In this document: positions 26,900-36,704 of the stretch, piece by piece
Layout of the letters: each line of letters opens with the position of its first letter
How positions within the stretch are numbered: position 1 is the first letter of the stretch
Assembly: GCA_016182565.1 (NCBI GenBank)
Contig: JACPGI010000006.1
Location: forward strand, 1-36,788
Origin: a candidate division WWE3 bacterium
Lineage (GTDB): Bacteria > Patescibacteriota > WWE3 > UBA101185 > UBA10185
Direction of reading: 5' to 3'
Length of the DNA stretch: 36,788 nucleotides
Position numbers and translations under genes: made by a program
Notes under the pieces: generated by a model
What the model was told of the DNA's origin: nothing
Databases searched by the model: none
Seen by the model: the letters and a program-made list of their open reading frames with translations, nothing else

Positions 26900-28492
26900 C
26901 TACAAGGGTAAAGCACCATCAAACACATTTACCAACGACTCCCCTATCGGAATGTTCAATGGAACAGTTACATTAAAATCTGTCAAATCCCCAGATTCAT
27001 ACTTTTTATTTATTTTTGGGTGATCATCACTTAACACGCAAGAAAATCTAATAGGTTCTTCAAAAATTTCCTTTAGTACATCTTCTACAACAGCTCTATT
27101 TGAGGGTGTTTCAAGTCTTTCTTTATGAAACTTATAAAATACTTCAACCACCAACAAATTTCCGTCCAAATTTTTTGGCCTAGAGGCTTTAAGTAATGCC
27201 TGCACCCCATGATTGTGTGTTTTTGCAGCTTTTACTACATCATTCCAACCGTCATCAATTTTTTCAAACGTTGTTATTAAAGTAGTGCTCGCAGCCATTT
27301 TTGTTGGAAAGATATTTCGTACACCTACGGAAGGTTTTTCAAAAATAGATGGCCTTTTGGTATTTCCAAAACTACCGCCATTGCCCTTACCACCATCGCC
27401 CCCAAAAGACTTCTCAGAAAATGCCTCGTCTTCGGTGGTTTTGTCACATATTTTCACAATAGCTACTTCCACAGGAAGTTGAGGAATTACGGATGATTTT
27501 ATCTCCAACTGTGCTTTTGAAAATAGCTCAATCATACTTGCAACTTCAAGAGATGACATTTTGCTAGCTTGATCGTTCATGAACGAAAAAAGTTCAGTTG
27601 GCACATCGATTAGTCCCTCAGAAGCGTCTGCTGATATAAAAAGCAGGTCTCTTAAATAATGGATCAGTGAAATTGTCCAGGTATATAAATCTGTTCCATC
27701 CTCAAATACTTCGTTTATCTGTTTTATGGCAAGTTTTGTATCTTTGTCTATAAGATAATTTACAAATTCAACTAAGGACTCTTTACCCTCCCTACCAACA
27801 TATGATTTTACCTCCAAACCTCCCTCAATAACTTGCTGTAATAAAGTCTCAGCATCACGGTAACCCCCCATGGAAGCACGTGCTATTCGTATAAGGTCAT
27901 CTTTTGAAATTTTTGCTTTTTCCTCTAAGGCAATGTTTGAAAGCTTTGTTACGAGTTGATCAAGACTTGCTCTTTTAAATTTATAAACCATACAACGTGA
28001 CTTGATGGTTTCTGGTACTTTGTGGGACTCAGTAGTGCACAGTATAAAAGTTGCGTGCTCCGGAGGCTCTTCTAAGGTCTTTAGAAGGGCATTAAAAGCC
28101 TCGCTTGTGAGCATGTGGACCTCATCGATTATATAAACTTTTTGTTTCCCTAAAGATGGCGTTAATTTTATTTTATCCTTTAATTCGCGAATATCATCAA
28201 TACCACGGTTACTAGCAGCATCTATTTCTATTAAATCCATAAAACTACCACTACTAATGGATTTGCAGGAGTCGCACTTACCACATGGATCGCCTTTATC
28301 CGTTATCTTTTTACAGTTTAATGCCTTTGCCAAAATTCTTGCTATTGTAGTTTTGCCTACCCCACGTGGACCAACAAACAAATAAGCGTGTCCGACTTTT
28401 TTTGTAATTATCTGAGTAGATAAAGCTAACGCAATATCATTTGGTTTCGCTACCTCACTAAATTTTTGTGGTCTGTATTTTGTATAAAACAT
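26900..28492 (-). CDS. dnaX: DNA polymerase III gamma/tau subunit
   Basis: MFYTKYRPQKFSEVAKPNDIA, GPRGVGKTTIARILAKALNC, CGKCDSCKSI, EVHMLTSEAFNALLKTLEEPPEHATFIL; start chosen at the MFYTKYRPQ methionine. Confidence 0.94.
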   Translation of the reverse strand: MFYTKYRPQKFSEVAKPNDIALALSTQIITKKVGHAYLFVGPRGVGKTTIARILAKALNCKKITDKGDPCGKCDSCKSISSGSFMDLIEIDAASNRGIDDIRELKDKIKLTPSLGKQKVYIIDEVHMLTSEAFNALLKTLEEPPEHATFILCTTESHKVPETIKSRCMVYKFKRASLDQLVTKLSNIALEEKAKISKDDLIRIARASMGGYRDAETLLQQVIEGGLEVKSYVGREGKESLVEFVNYLIDKDTKLAIKQINEVFEDGTDLYTWTISLIHYLRDLLFISADASEGLIDVPTELFSFMNDQASKMSSLEVASMIELFSKAQLEIKSSVIPQLPVEVAIVKICDKTTEDEAFSEKSFGGDGGKGNGGSFGNTKRPSIFEKPSVGVRNIFPTKMAASTTLITTFEKIDDGWNDVVKAAKTHNHGVQALLKASRPKNLDGNLLVVEVFYKFHKERLETPSNRAVVEDVLKEIFEEPIRFSCVLSDDHPKINKKYESGDLTDFNVTVPLNIPIGESLVNVFDGALPL

Positions 28493-28532
28493 AAAGAAAA
28501 GTAAAATTAGTATACAACTGGACTTATAACTA

Positions 28533-29051
28533 TCAACCAACCAAAATTGGTAAGATATTTAGTTCTTTGATTTTTAGAAGCTCATCATCAGTAAAATCCT
28601 TAAGTACCCAATCAGCTGAATTTACATCCTGATTCAAAGGTCGACCTATACCTACACGAAGTCGCCAAAACTCATCTGTACCTAAACAATCAATAACGCT
28701 TTGTACACCGTTGTGTCCCGCGCTACTCGCACCTTTCTGTTTCTTTTTTTGTAAAAAAGATAGGTCAAGATCGTCATGTACTACAATCACATCATCATCC
28801 TCAATCTTAAAGTATGATTTTACAAGAGAAATGGCTTCACCTGAATTATTCATAAAAGTTGTTGGTTTACAAAGAAAAATAAACTCGCCATCTTTCATTT
28901 TATATTTCACCATTTCAGACTTAAATCTATCTTCCAATTTCCAATTGCAATTAAGCTCGCGGGCTAATTTATCAACTAAAATAAAGCCTAAATTGTGCCT
29001 GTTGTTTTTATATTTAGTGCCGGGGTTACCTAAACCTACAATTAACTTCAT
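28533..29051 (-). CDS. pth: Peptidyl-tRNA hydrolase
   Basis: MKLIVGLGNPGTKYKNNRHNLGFILVD, KPTTFMNNSGEAI, VVHDDLDL, GHNGVQSVIDCLG. Confidence 0.94.
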   Translation of the reverse strand: MKLIVGLGNPGTKYKNNRHNLGFILVDKLARELNCNWKLEDRFKSEMVKYKMKDGEFIFLCKPTTFMNNSGEAISLVKSYFKIEDDDVIVVHDDLDLSFLQKKKQKGASSAGHNGVQSVIDCLGTDEFWRLRVGIGRPLNQDVNSADWVLKDFTDDELLKIKELNILPILVG

Positions 29052-29344
29052 CTTTTGCCAAGCGCAGCAAAGATAGCAAATATAAAAATTTCCAAGATAA
29101 GCGCTGCAGCATCTATCTCCGGAATAGACCAAGGTGCTTTAATAATAGAATAGCAAGCAATAAAATAAACCGCCCCAAATGCAACTAAGGTGGCTCTATA
29201 AGAAGATGCAGGGCGACCATCTCTTGCTAACACATTATATAAAACTGCAACGACACCACCTGTAATAAGAACACCAAATAATCCTTTAATTGTGATTATT
29301 GCAAAAACATTTAGTACTAAAACTATAATTAAAATAGGATGCAT
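29048..29344 (-). CDS. Hypothetical small membrane protein
   Basis: Several hydrophobic segments; start overlap with pth. Confidence 0.55.
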   Translation of the reverse strand: MHPILIIVLVLNVFAIITIKGLFGVLITGGVVAVLYNVLARDGRPASSYRATLVAFGAVYFIACYSIIKAPWSIPEIDAAALILEIFIFAIFAALGKR

Positions 29345-29397
29345 ACGAAAAATATAACACAATTAAATACTCCTGCCAGTAGGTTTTACAAAAAAAA

Positions 29398-29697
29398 TTA
29401 ATGGTCATCTCCATCATGATGAACACCTAAAAGATGCAAAACTCCGTGCCCAGCAAGATCTGAAATTTCCTCTTCGATACTGTTACCAAAGTCTTTGGCC
29501 TGTCTTGCAGCTTGCTCTTTATTTATAATAATATCTCCCAAATAGTAAACTCCATCCTCATTTACAGTATCAATATTAAACGAAAGGACATCAGTAGAAT
29601 AATCTTTATTGCGATATTTTTTGTTAAGCGATTTTATCTTTTTATCGCCAGTGATGGAGATAGATATATAAATTTTATTATTGTCCAAAATAGGCAT
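29398..29697 (-). CDS. ybeY: YbeY-like rRNA maturation endoribonuclease, short
   Basis: KKYRNKDYSTDVLSFN, LGDIIINKEQA, HGVLHLLGVHHD. Confidence 0.88.
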   Translation of the reverse strand: MPILDNNKIYISISITGDKKIKSLNKKYRNKDYSTDVLSFNIDTVNEDGVYYLGDIIINKEQAARQAKDFGNSIEEEISDLAGHGVLHLLGVHHDGDDH

Positions 29698-29974
29698 TTA
29701 AAATTCCCTCTAAGACTTCTTTTTCCGCAATCTCTTTGTTAGCTAAATCAAGCCTTTTTCCTGCGGTATAAGCTTCAATAGATTGATTTCTTTGTTTTAT
29801 TTGCTTTCGTAAAACCTTTTCAATCTGGTCGTCATTTAACTCAAGGCTCTGGCCTCGTAACTCTACTTCTTTATATTTTATTGCAGAAATCAAGAAATTA
29901 AGTACAGAAAGTTTAAGGTCATTACGATCTTTTCTTGCCTGCAGCATGTCACTTTTAAGATTATCTAATATCAT
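29678..29974 (-). CDS. GatB/YqeY-domain protein, truncated
   Basis: LKSDMLQARKDRNDLKLSVLNFLISAIKYKEVE...; next to rpsU as is common. Confidence 0.8.
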   Translation of the reverse strand: MILDNLKSDMLQARKDRNDLKLSVLNFLISAIKYKEVELRGQSLELNDDQIEKVLRKQIKQRNQSIEAYTAGKRLDLANKEIAEKEVLEGILNAYFGQ

Positions 29975-30162
29975 CTGTTTAAAGACTCCAAATATATTTT
30001 GTGGACTCTTTCTTTTTCGCGCTGTCTTTTGGTTTCGCTTGGTTTTCTGTATTCTTTTCTCTCCAAAGCCTCACGTAAAATTTTGGCTTGAGTTACCTTT
30101 TTATTAAATCGTCTTAAAGCTTGCTCTAATGATTCACCATTTCTAACTTTTATTCTTACCAT
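29971..30162 (-). CDS. rpsU: 30S ribosomal protein S21
   Basis: VRIKVRNGESLEQALRRFNKKVTQAKILREALERKEYRKPSETKRQRE. Confidence 0.93.
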   Translation of the reverse strand: MVRIKVRNGESLEQALRRFNKKVTQAKILREALERKEYRKPSETKRQREKERVHKIYLESLNR

Positions 30163-30359
30163 GTTAAATTAAAATACACCTCCAAACCAAATCTGATTAC
30201 AAACTTTACCCTTTAGGTGGGACTAGTCTGTTATAACAACAAATAACAACTAAACAAAGCCAATATTAAGTTTAAAAACTTACTAAATATTACTTTGATA
30301 TTAGAAACTAACTAAAGTATATAGTGCACTTTTGAAGCTGGCAAATTATATCACATGGG

Positions 30360-31499
30360 TTAAAAAATATTGCGGACATCTTTTATTGTAATAAGGATTA
30401 AAAGACCAAGTAGGAAAAGCATTCCCCATCTGTGAATATATCCTTCAATTTCCTCAGAAATCTTTTTTCCTCTTAAAGACTCTATCAAGACAAAAAATAG
30501 CCTACCACCATCTAATGCTGGGAATGGCAAAATGTTCATAATAGCTAAACTTATTGAAAGTAGGGCTGTAAGATCAATAAGTCCTATAAGCACCTCGGAC
30601 CCGGAGTAGGATAAGATACTGGTAATTGCGCTGGATATACCAACAGGGCCTGAAATACTTTCGGATACAGTAGTCATGTCACGAGTTGCAATAGCAGATG
30701 AAAAAAGTTCTGCCAAAGTATTCACAGAGTATACCCCCATATTGTAGGTGTGAACCAATCCCGCCGTAAACTTTGTCAAATTATCTCCGGAGTAGTTCAA
30801 ACGAAATGCTGGTGTGAGCATAACCCCCAGAAGGACTTTGCCCTCCTCGTTTGCTTTTACTTCTACCTTAACACTTCTTACTGGACGTGACATTTTCCTT
30901 ATATCCATAAGAAGAACGCTTACCTTCTCACCGTTCTTTGATGCAAGAACTGCCTTTATATCATCAGATGAATATACCGGCACATTCTCGACTTCAAGAA
31001 TGGACTCCCCTACCTCTATCCCGGCAGATTTGGAGGGTGAATTATCAGCAAAGCCCCCAACCACAGTATTTAATTTTTCCACAGCACCAAACTTGAATTT
31101 ATAATCAAAAAACATGGGAAGCGTCATAGTCTTAAATCCAGTAATCAGGAATAAACCTGAATAAAGTAAGACTGCAAGAAGTACATTCATAACAACTCCG
31201 GCTATTAAAATAGCCATACGCTGCCTTGGGGTTTTGGATCTAAAACTTCGTGGATCACTAAGTTTACTTGTCTCAACTCCTTCAAAATCCTCTCCGGTTA
31301 GTTTGACAAATCCCCCAAATGGAAGCCAATTTATAGAATAAAAGGTTTCACCGATTTGTTTACCCCAAAGTCTTGGTGGAATCCCCCAACCAAATTCTTC
31401 AACTCGTACATTATTTCTTTTTGCGATGTAAAAATGTCCGAATTCATGGGCTATAACAAGTACGGACAGTATTAATATTAAAACCAAAAAAGTAAGCAT
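30360..31499 (-). CDS. rseP: RIP-type site-2 metalloprotease
   Basis: VIAHEFGHFYIAKRNNVRVEEFGWGIPPRL; PDZ; NILPFPALDGGRL. Confidence 0.93.
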   Translation of the reverse strand: MLTFLVLILILSVLVIAHEFGHFYIAKRNNVRVEEFGWGIPPRLWGKQIGETFYSINWLPFGGFVKLTGEDFEGVETSKLSDPRSFRSKTPRQRMAILIAGVVMNVLLAVLLYSGLFLITGFKTMTLPMFFDYKFKFGAVEKLNTVVGGFADNSPSKSAGIEVGESILEVENVPVYSSDDIKAVLASKNGEKVSVLLMDIRKMSRPVRSVKVEVKANEEGKVLLGVMLTPAFRLNYSGDNLTKFTAGLVHTYNMGVYSVNTLAELFSSAIATRDMTTVSESISGPVGISSAITSILSYSGSEVLIGLIDLTALLSISLAIMNILPFPALDGGRLFFVLIESLRGKKISEEIEGYIHRWGMLFLLGLLILITIKDVRNIF

Positions 31500-31507
31500 A
31501 TTTTAAA

Positions 31508-32056
31508 TTAGATTTTAAGCAGATCTTGTTTTTTCACCTCTCCAAGATCAACTGCTTTTTGATTGAATTCTTTGGTTGTACTTTCAACCTCATCCTTAAG
31601 TTTAAACTTATCATCCTCACCTATCAATTTATTCGTAAAGTCATTATCAACGTCTTTCATTGCATCCTGTCTGATATTTCTAATTACATTTCTTGTGTCT
31701 TCAACTTTTGCAGATACGCTTTTAGCTAGATCTTTTCGCCTTTCTTCTGTTAAATCTGGAATTGGTACTCTAATGGTGTTTCCGTCAACGGCAGGGTTTA
31801 GATTAAGCTCACTTTCTCTTATAGCTTTCGCTATCGGATCAACAAGTGTACTATCCCATGCAGTCACAAGTAAAAGCTGGGAATCAGCTACCGCAACAGA
31901 ACCTAACTCTTTTATAGACATGACTGTATCGTATGCATTTACCCGAACCGATTCCAAGATTGAAGGATTTGCCCTACCGGTACGTATCTTACTTAACTCA
32001 CCTTGTAAAAATTCAATAGATTTTTCAAGTTTTGATTTTAATTCTGATTTTGTCAT
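31508..32056 (-). CDS. frr: Ribosome recycling factor
   Basis: LSKIRTGRANPSILESVRVNAYDT, IRVPIPDLTEERRKDLAK, RNIRQDAMKDV. Confidence 0.95.
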   Translation of the reverse strand: MTKSELKSKLEKSIEFLQGELSKIRTGRANPSILESVRVNAYDTVMSIKELGSVAVADSQLLLVTAWDSTLVDPIAKAIRESELNLNPAVDGNTIRVPIPDLTEERRKDLAKSVSAKVEDTRNVIRNIRQDAMKDVDNDFTNKLIGEDDKFKLKDEVESTTKEFNQKAVDLGEVKKQDLLKI

Positions 32057-32082
32057 GAAGCTATTCTACACAATTTATAGGG

Positions 32083-32544
32083 CTATTCACCAACTTTAAA
32101 TCGAATTGCTTTTTTAAGTTCGATGTTTTCGCCAACTTTAGCTATAGTTTCGCTCACTAAATCTTTGATTTTCTTGCTACCATCCCTGATGTAGTCATCG
32201 TTTAGTAAATCTTCCACATTATCATAGGAAATAGAAGCGTTTTGCATAGCGATTTCTTTACACAAGGCTTGGAAAGCTTCTGTTCTAGCAACAAAATCGG
32301 TCTCGCACGCCACATAAACCATACTACCCACTTTACCTCCGTTATGGATATAAGAAAAAATCAAACCATCCTTGGCATTTCTTTCTGATTTGCCGGCAGC
32401 TCTTTCTTTACCTTTTTCCATCAAAAAGGCTTTAGTTTTTTCTTCATCGTATGCAAACTGCTCAAGGGCGTTTTTAATGTCCAATATACCAGCACCTGTC
32501 AAATCTCTTAATTTTTTTATTAGTTTCGCGTCTAATGTTGCCAT
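32083..32544 (-). CDS. tsf: Elongation factor Ts, short form
   Basis: LIKKLRDLTGAGILDIKNALEQ, YIHNGGKVGSMVYVACETDFVARTEAF. Confidence 0.93.
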   Translation of the reverse strand: MATLDAKLIKKLRDLTGAGILDIKNALEQFAYDEEKTKAFLMEKGKERAAGKSERNAKDGLIFSYIHNGGKVGSMVYVACETDFVARTEAFQALCKEIAMQNASISYDNVEDLLNDDYIRDGSKKIKDLVSETIAKVGENIELKKAIRFKVGE

Positions 32545-32582
32545 GATCTTGTTTCCAATCCTAGCTCTAAAATCTAAATGAA

Positions 32583-33536
32583 TTACTTTTTTGCAGTCAG
32601 TTTCTTGCTTAGTCTTTTGTCGGTAGTCTTTTTTGCAGTTTTATCCGCTTTAGTAGTTTCAACCTTTACGTCTTTTTCTACAAGTACTTCTTCTGCTTTC
32701 ACCTCAACTTGAATTTTACTTGTTGCTTCGGTAACGTGAGACGATTCAGAGGAAGATGCCTTTATTGCCTCTTTTATTGGAGAAACTGTTGGAGTAACAA
32801 TGGACTCGGCTAACTTAATTTTTTTAGCTTCTACTTTTTTTGCGTAGTCTGTATAACCAGACTCTACAGCATCAGCAAGAGTTTTCATAAGGATTGCGAT
32901 GGATCTTATAGCGTCGTCGTTACCTGGAATTGGATATGTTACCTCACTTGGATCCCCATTAGTATCTAAAATTGCAAACACGGGTAGTTTTGCGGCCTTT
33001 GCTTCTTTGATAGCGGTTTTTTCTCTTTTTGTATCTATTACAAGAACAGCCGCTGGTTTACCCTGTAATCCAACTATCCCACCAACAGAACTGTTTAATT
33101 TCTCAATCTCTCTATCAATTAAAAGCCTTTCTTTTTTGGTGTATTTATTAAATTCGCCGGATTCCCTTTTTCGCATGAAATCCACTAATTTATCGATTTT
33201 TTTCTTTAAAACTCTAAAATTTGTGATCATACCACCAAGCCATCTCTCATTCATAAATAAGGCTCCGGATCTTTTGGCTTCTAAGCTTATAATGTCTCTT
33301 GCTTGGCGTTTTGTACCTACAAAGATGATTTGACCACCAGTTGAAGCTATTTCAAACAATTTTTCGGCAGCTTCTTCTAATTTTTTGTGGGTAGTATCAA
33401 GGTCAATGATATGAATCCCAGATCTTTCAGCAAAGATATATTTCTCCATGCCTGGATTCCATCTTTTTACCTGATGACCAAAATGGACACCTGCCTCAAA
33501 TAATTCTTCTATTTTTGGTAACTTAAAATTTGCCAT
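32583..33536 (-). CDS. rpsB: 30S ribosomal protein S2 with Lys/Thr/Ser-rich C-terminal extension
   Basis: LFEAGVHFGHQVKRWNPGMEKYIFAERSGIHIIDLDTT, NERWLGGMITNF. Confidence 0.95.
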   Translation of the reverse strand: MANFKLPKIEELFEAGVHFGHQVKRWNPGMEKYIFAERSGIHIIDLDTTHKKLEEAAEKLFEIASTGGQIIFVGTKRQARDIISLEAKRSGALFMNERWLGGMITNFRVLKKKIDKLVDFMRKRESGEFNKYTKKERLLIDREIEKLNSSVGGIVGLQGKPAAVLVIDTKREKTAIKEAKAAKLPVFAILDTNGDPSEVTYPIPGNDDAIRSIAILMKTLADAVESGYTDYAKKVEAKKIKLAESIVTPTVSPIKEAIKASSSESSHVTEATSKIQVEVKAEEVLVEKDVKVETTKADKTAKKTTDKRLSKKLTAKK

Positions 33537-33563
33537 AAACTTTTTTGTACTTAGTACCTTCCT

Positions 33564-33597
33564 TAAAAAAAATAAAATCCTCCCAAAATGGAAGGAT
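33564..33597 (-). terminator. Intrinsic terminator/attenuator in the rpsB leader
   Basis: Minus: ATCCTTCC-attttg-GGAGGAT (one bulge) followed by TTTTATTTTTTTT, about 30 nt before the rpsB ATG. Confidence 0.65.
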
Positions 33598-33887
33598 CGC
33601 GGTAGTGCTTTTAATTCTTGAGTTGACTTATTTTGTACCTATTTGGTTTGATTTAGTTCGACCAAAAGTGATATTAAAATAAACCTGGCAAAAATTAACG
33701 CTTTTTGCTTTCCTCCCTTTTACTTTTGGCCTCCTTATAAATAAAGATGCCTCAACCTAAATCTGTACAAGTAAAACTAATACAGACAGAGAGCTTAGGT
33801 ACAGGAAGGAGGATAACATGGAACTTGTGATGAAGCAACATATTTATACAATATATCTATATATCCGGATCTGGAAGCTAACAAAAA

Positions 33888-36122
33888 TTATTCATCATCT
33901 CCACTATTTCCCTGCATCGGATTTTTCCAAGATGCATAGTCACAATTTGGATAGTTTGAACAACCATAAAACACTCGTCCTTTTGCTTTTTTCACCACCA
34001 CTTCCCCGCCTTCCCTCTGAGATTCTTTACACTTAGGACAACTCATTCCAACTTTTTGCAAAAACGGCTTTGTATTTTTACAATCAGGGTATTTATTACA
34101 AGCCAAAAACTTCCCAAATCTACCTTGTTTTAGTACAAGCTGACCTTCTTCACATTTATCGCACTTACCAAAAGTTGTTGCCTCACCATCTGCATTTACA
34201 CCCTCACTATCAAGTGGCTTTGCAAACTCACATTCAGGAAAGCCGGAACAACTCAAAAACTTACCGTACTTACCAAGCTTAAATAATAAAACCTTCCCAC
34301 ATTTAGGGCATTTCTCATCACTCTCACCAAGATTTGTAACATCTTTTTTCTCCAACTCCTTGTCGGCTTTGGCAACATCTTTTTCAAAAGGACTATAAAA
34401 TTCTTTTAATACAGGGACCCATGCTAAAGCCCCGCTAGCAATCTCATCAAACTTTTCTTCCATGTTGGCTGTAAATTGAAAATCAATAACTTCTGGAAAG
34501 TAAGCAACTAACAAATCATTTACCACATAAGCCACTTCTTCGGGTACAAAATACTTCCCATCTTTTAAGACATATTGGCGATTTTGAATGGTGGTAAGGG
34601 TTGGAGCATATGTGGAAGGCCTACCAACACCTATCTCCTCAAGCTGTTTAATAAGTGTAGCGTCAGAATATCTTGCAGGTGGTTGGGTAAAATGCTGCTC
34701 CGGTAACAATTTTGAAAGCTCGAGCTTAGTATCTTCTTCTAACCCAACTAGTGTGCCAAGGGCTAACCAACCTTCAAATTTAACTATAGATCCGGTAACA
34801 CTAAACTCATAACCTCCTTGAGAAAGTATTTTTACTGAAGTTTGATCATATACTGCATCAGTCATTTGACTCTCTAAAGTTCTTTTTAGAATTAAAGAGT
34901 AAACCTTAACCTCATCTTTAGTTAAACCTTTAGCTTCTATTTCATCTATCTGTAAGCTCACGTTAGTCGGCCTTATAGCCTCGTGCGCTTCTTGGGCACT
35001 CTTTGCATTTGTTTTATAGGTGATGGAATGTGTAGGAATAAATTTCTTACCCAATTTAGTGTTAATAAATTTTCTTGCTTCCTCGATAAAACCCGGGGCT
35101 AAATTTAAAGAATCTGTTCGGTGATAAGTAATAAGCCCCTCCTCAAATAGTTTTTGAGCGGCACTCATTGTTCTCTTGGCCGTAAAACTATAAATATTGG
35201 ATGCTGCCTGTTGTAATGTAGATGTTCTAAGTGGCGGGTAAGGTTTTCGTTTTCTTTCAGACTTTGTCACATTCTCAACCACAAATTTATCTGCTAACAA
35301 AAGATTAACTAAACTTTTTGTATCTTTCTCATTTGTAATTAAGACCTTCTTACCATTTAGTTTAGTAAGAGACGCCATAAATACATCTTTTTCTGGAGTC
35401 TCAAAAATCCCATCAATTGACCAATATTCTTCTGATTTAAAAGCCTTACGCTCACGCTCTTTTTCAACAACTAATCTCACTGCAACACTTTGGACTCTGC
35501 CAGCAGATAGGCCATATCTTACTTTTTTCCATAATAAAGGGGATAAATTATAACCAACTAAACGGTCAAGGATCCTTCTTGCCTGCTGAGCATCCACTAA
35601 ATCTTTATTTACGATTCCTGGGTGCAAAAAAGCCTCATCTATGGCATCCTTTGTAATTTCGTGGAAAACAATTCTGGAAAATTTATCGTCCGACAGGCCT
35701 TTTACTTTTAGTGGTACTTCAACTACCACTTCACCTTCTTTAAGTGCTACCTCTTTTGTCTTTTTCTTTGACAACTTAGTCTTTTTTTTGGTTACTTTTA
35801 ACGATTTCTTTTTTAAATCCGCATTACCTGTCAAAATTTCCTTTAGATGCCATGCAATTGCCTCCCCTTCTCTATCGGGGTCAGTAGCTAGTATTACTGC
35901 AGATGCAGTTTGGGCTTCTTTTTTCAATTCATTTATAGTCTTTGACGCTTTTGCTGGAATCTCGTACACAGGATTAAAATCATTTGCTACATCAACACCT
36001 AATTCTTTCTTAGGTAAATCCCTTATATGACCAAACGAGGCCAATATCTTATATGATTTTCCAAGAATAGATTTTAAAGTTTTTGCTTTTGTCGGTGACT
36101 CTACTATTACAAGCTTCATCAT
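33888..36122 (-). CDS. topA: DNA topoisomerase I with C-terminal zinc fingers
   Basis: MKLVIVESPTKAKTLKSILGKSYKILASFGHIRDLP, LATDPDREGEAIAWHL, SAGRVQSVAVRLV, GLITYHRTDS, three C4-type zinc fingers. Confidence 0.96.
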   Translation of the reverse strand: MMKLVIVESPTKAKTLKSILGKSYKILASFGHIRDLPKKELGVDVANDFNPVYEIPAKASKTINELKKEAQTASAVILATDPDREGEAIAWHLKEILTGNADLKKKSLKVTKKKTKLSKKKTKEVALKEGEVVVEVPLKVKGLSDDKFSRIVFHEITKDAIDEAFLHPGIVNKDLVDAQQARRILDRLVGYNLSPLLWKKVRYGLSAGRVQSVAVRLVVEKERERKAFKSEEYWSIDGIFETPEKDVFMASLTKLNGKKVLITNEKDTKSLVNLLLADKFVVENVTKSERKRKPYPPLRTSTLQQAASNIYSFTAKRTMSAAQKLFEEGLITYHRTDSLNLAPGFIEEARKFINTKLGKKFIPTHSITYKTNAKSAQEAHEAIRPTNVSLQIDEIEAKGLTKDEVKVYSLILKRTLESQMTDAVYDQTSVKILSQGGYEFSVTGSIVKFEGWLALGTLVGLEEDTKLELSKLLPEQHFTQPPARYSDATLIKQLEEIGVGRPSTYAPTLTTIQNRQYVLKDGKYFVPEEVAYVVNDLLVAYFPEVIDFQFTANMEEKFDEIASGALAWVPVLKEFYSPFEKDVAKADKELEKKDVTNLGESDEKCPKCGKVLLFKLGKYGKFLSCSGFPECEFAKPLDSEGVNADGEATTFGKCDKCEEGQLVLKQGRFGKFLACNKYPDCKNTKPFLQKVGMSCPKCKESQREGGEVVVKKAKGRVFYGCSNYPNCDYASWKNPMQGNSGDDE

Positions 36123-36158
36123 CGAAGAATAACATACTCTTAAATATATATGGAAATT

Positions 36159-36704
36159 TTAAAGGGATTTAGAGCTGAGTACCTGTGCAGAATTGCTACA
36201 TAACAAAAACTCAACACCCAAAAAACCAAAACTAAAATAATCTGGGATTACACAATATATTTGCTTATTCTTCTCTAATGCTTTCTCAGCAAGTTGCATA
36301 CCCTTTCCGGAAATCAGAGTCTCACCAAGAATCAAGATTTGGGAGTTTTCTAAAATCAGGGTATCTCTTTTAATCTTACCTAAAGAATAAGAATATGGAT
36401 CAAAGTTTTCAATTGAGTTCTTAATAAATGTACATTTGTCATACACCTGTAAATCTTCTAGAACACTCTCAACATTGTAATTAGCAATGTAATCTTTATC
36501 TTTATATATCTTATAAACAACGAGTGAAACTTCTGTTTTTATAAACTGCTTACAAAACTCCTGTAAAATAACGGACTCTAAAGGCAAGTGTACCTCAAAA
36601 GCAGTAGTGTTCTTTATCTGATTATCTAAAAAATTCTTAAAAAACTGAACAAGTATTTCAGACATAAAGTCCGTATGAATTGTAAGCTTTAGTACATTTT
36701 CCAT
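36159..36704 (-). CDS. DprA-like protein, short and divergent
   Basis: C-terminal LGKIKRDTLILENSQILILGETLISGKGMQLAEKALEKNKQIYCVIPDYFSFGFLGVEFLLCSNSAQVL resembles the DprA Rossmann C-half; upstream of topA. Confidence 0.5.
   Translation of the reverse strand: MENVLKLTIHTDFMSEILVQFFKNFLDNQIKNTTAFEVHLPLESVILQEFCKQFIKTEVSLVVYKIYKDKDYIANYNVESVLEDLQVYDKCTFIKNSIENFDPYSYSLGKIKRDTLILENSQILILGETLISGKGMQLAEKALEKNKQIYCVIPDYFSFGFLGVEFLLCSNSAQVLSSKSL

Noticed and set aside
28565-28600. TCATCATCAG (minus CTGATGATGA)
   Set aside because: Within pth coding sequence; no GAAA plus stem II/III arrangement.
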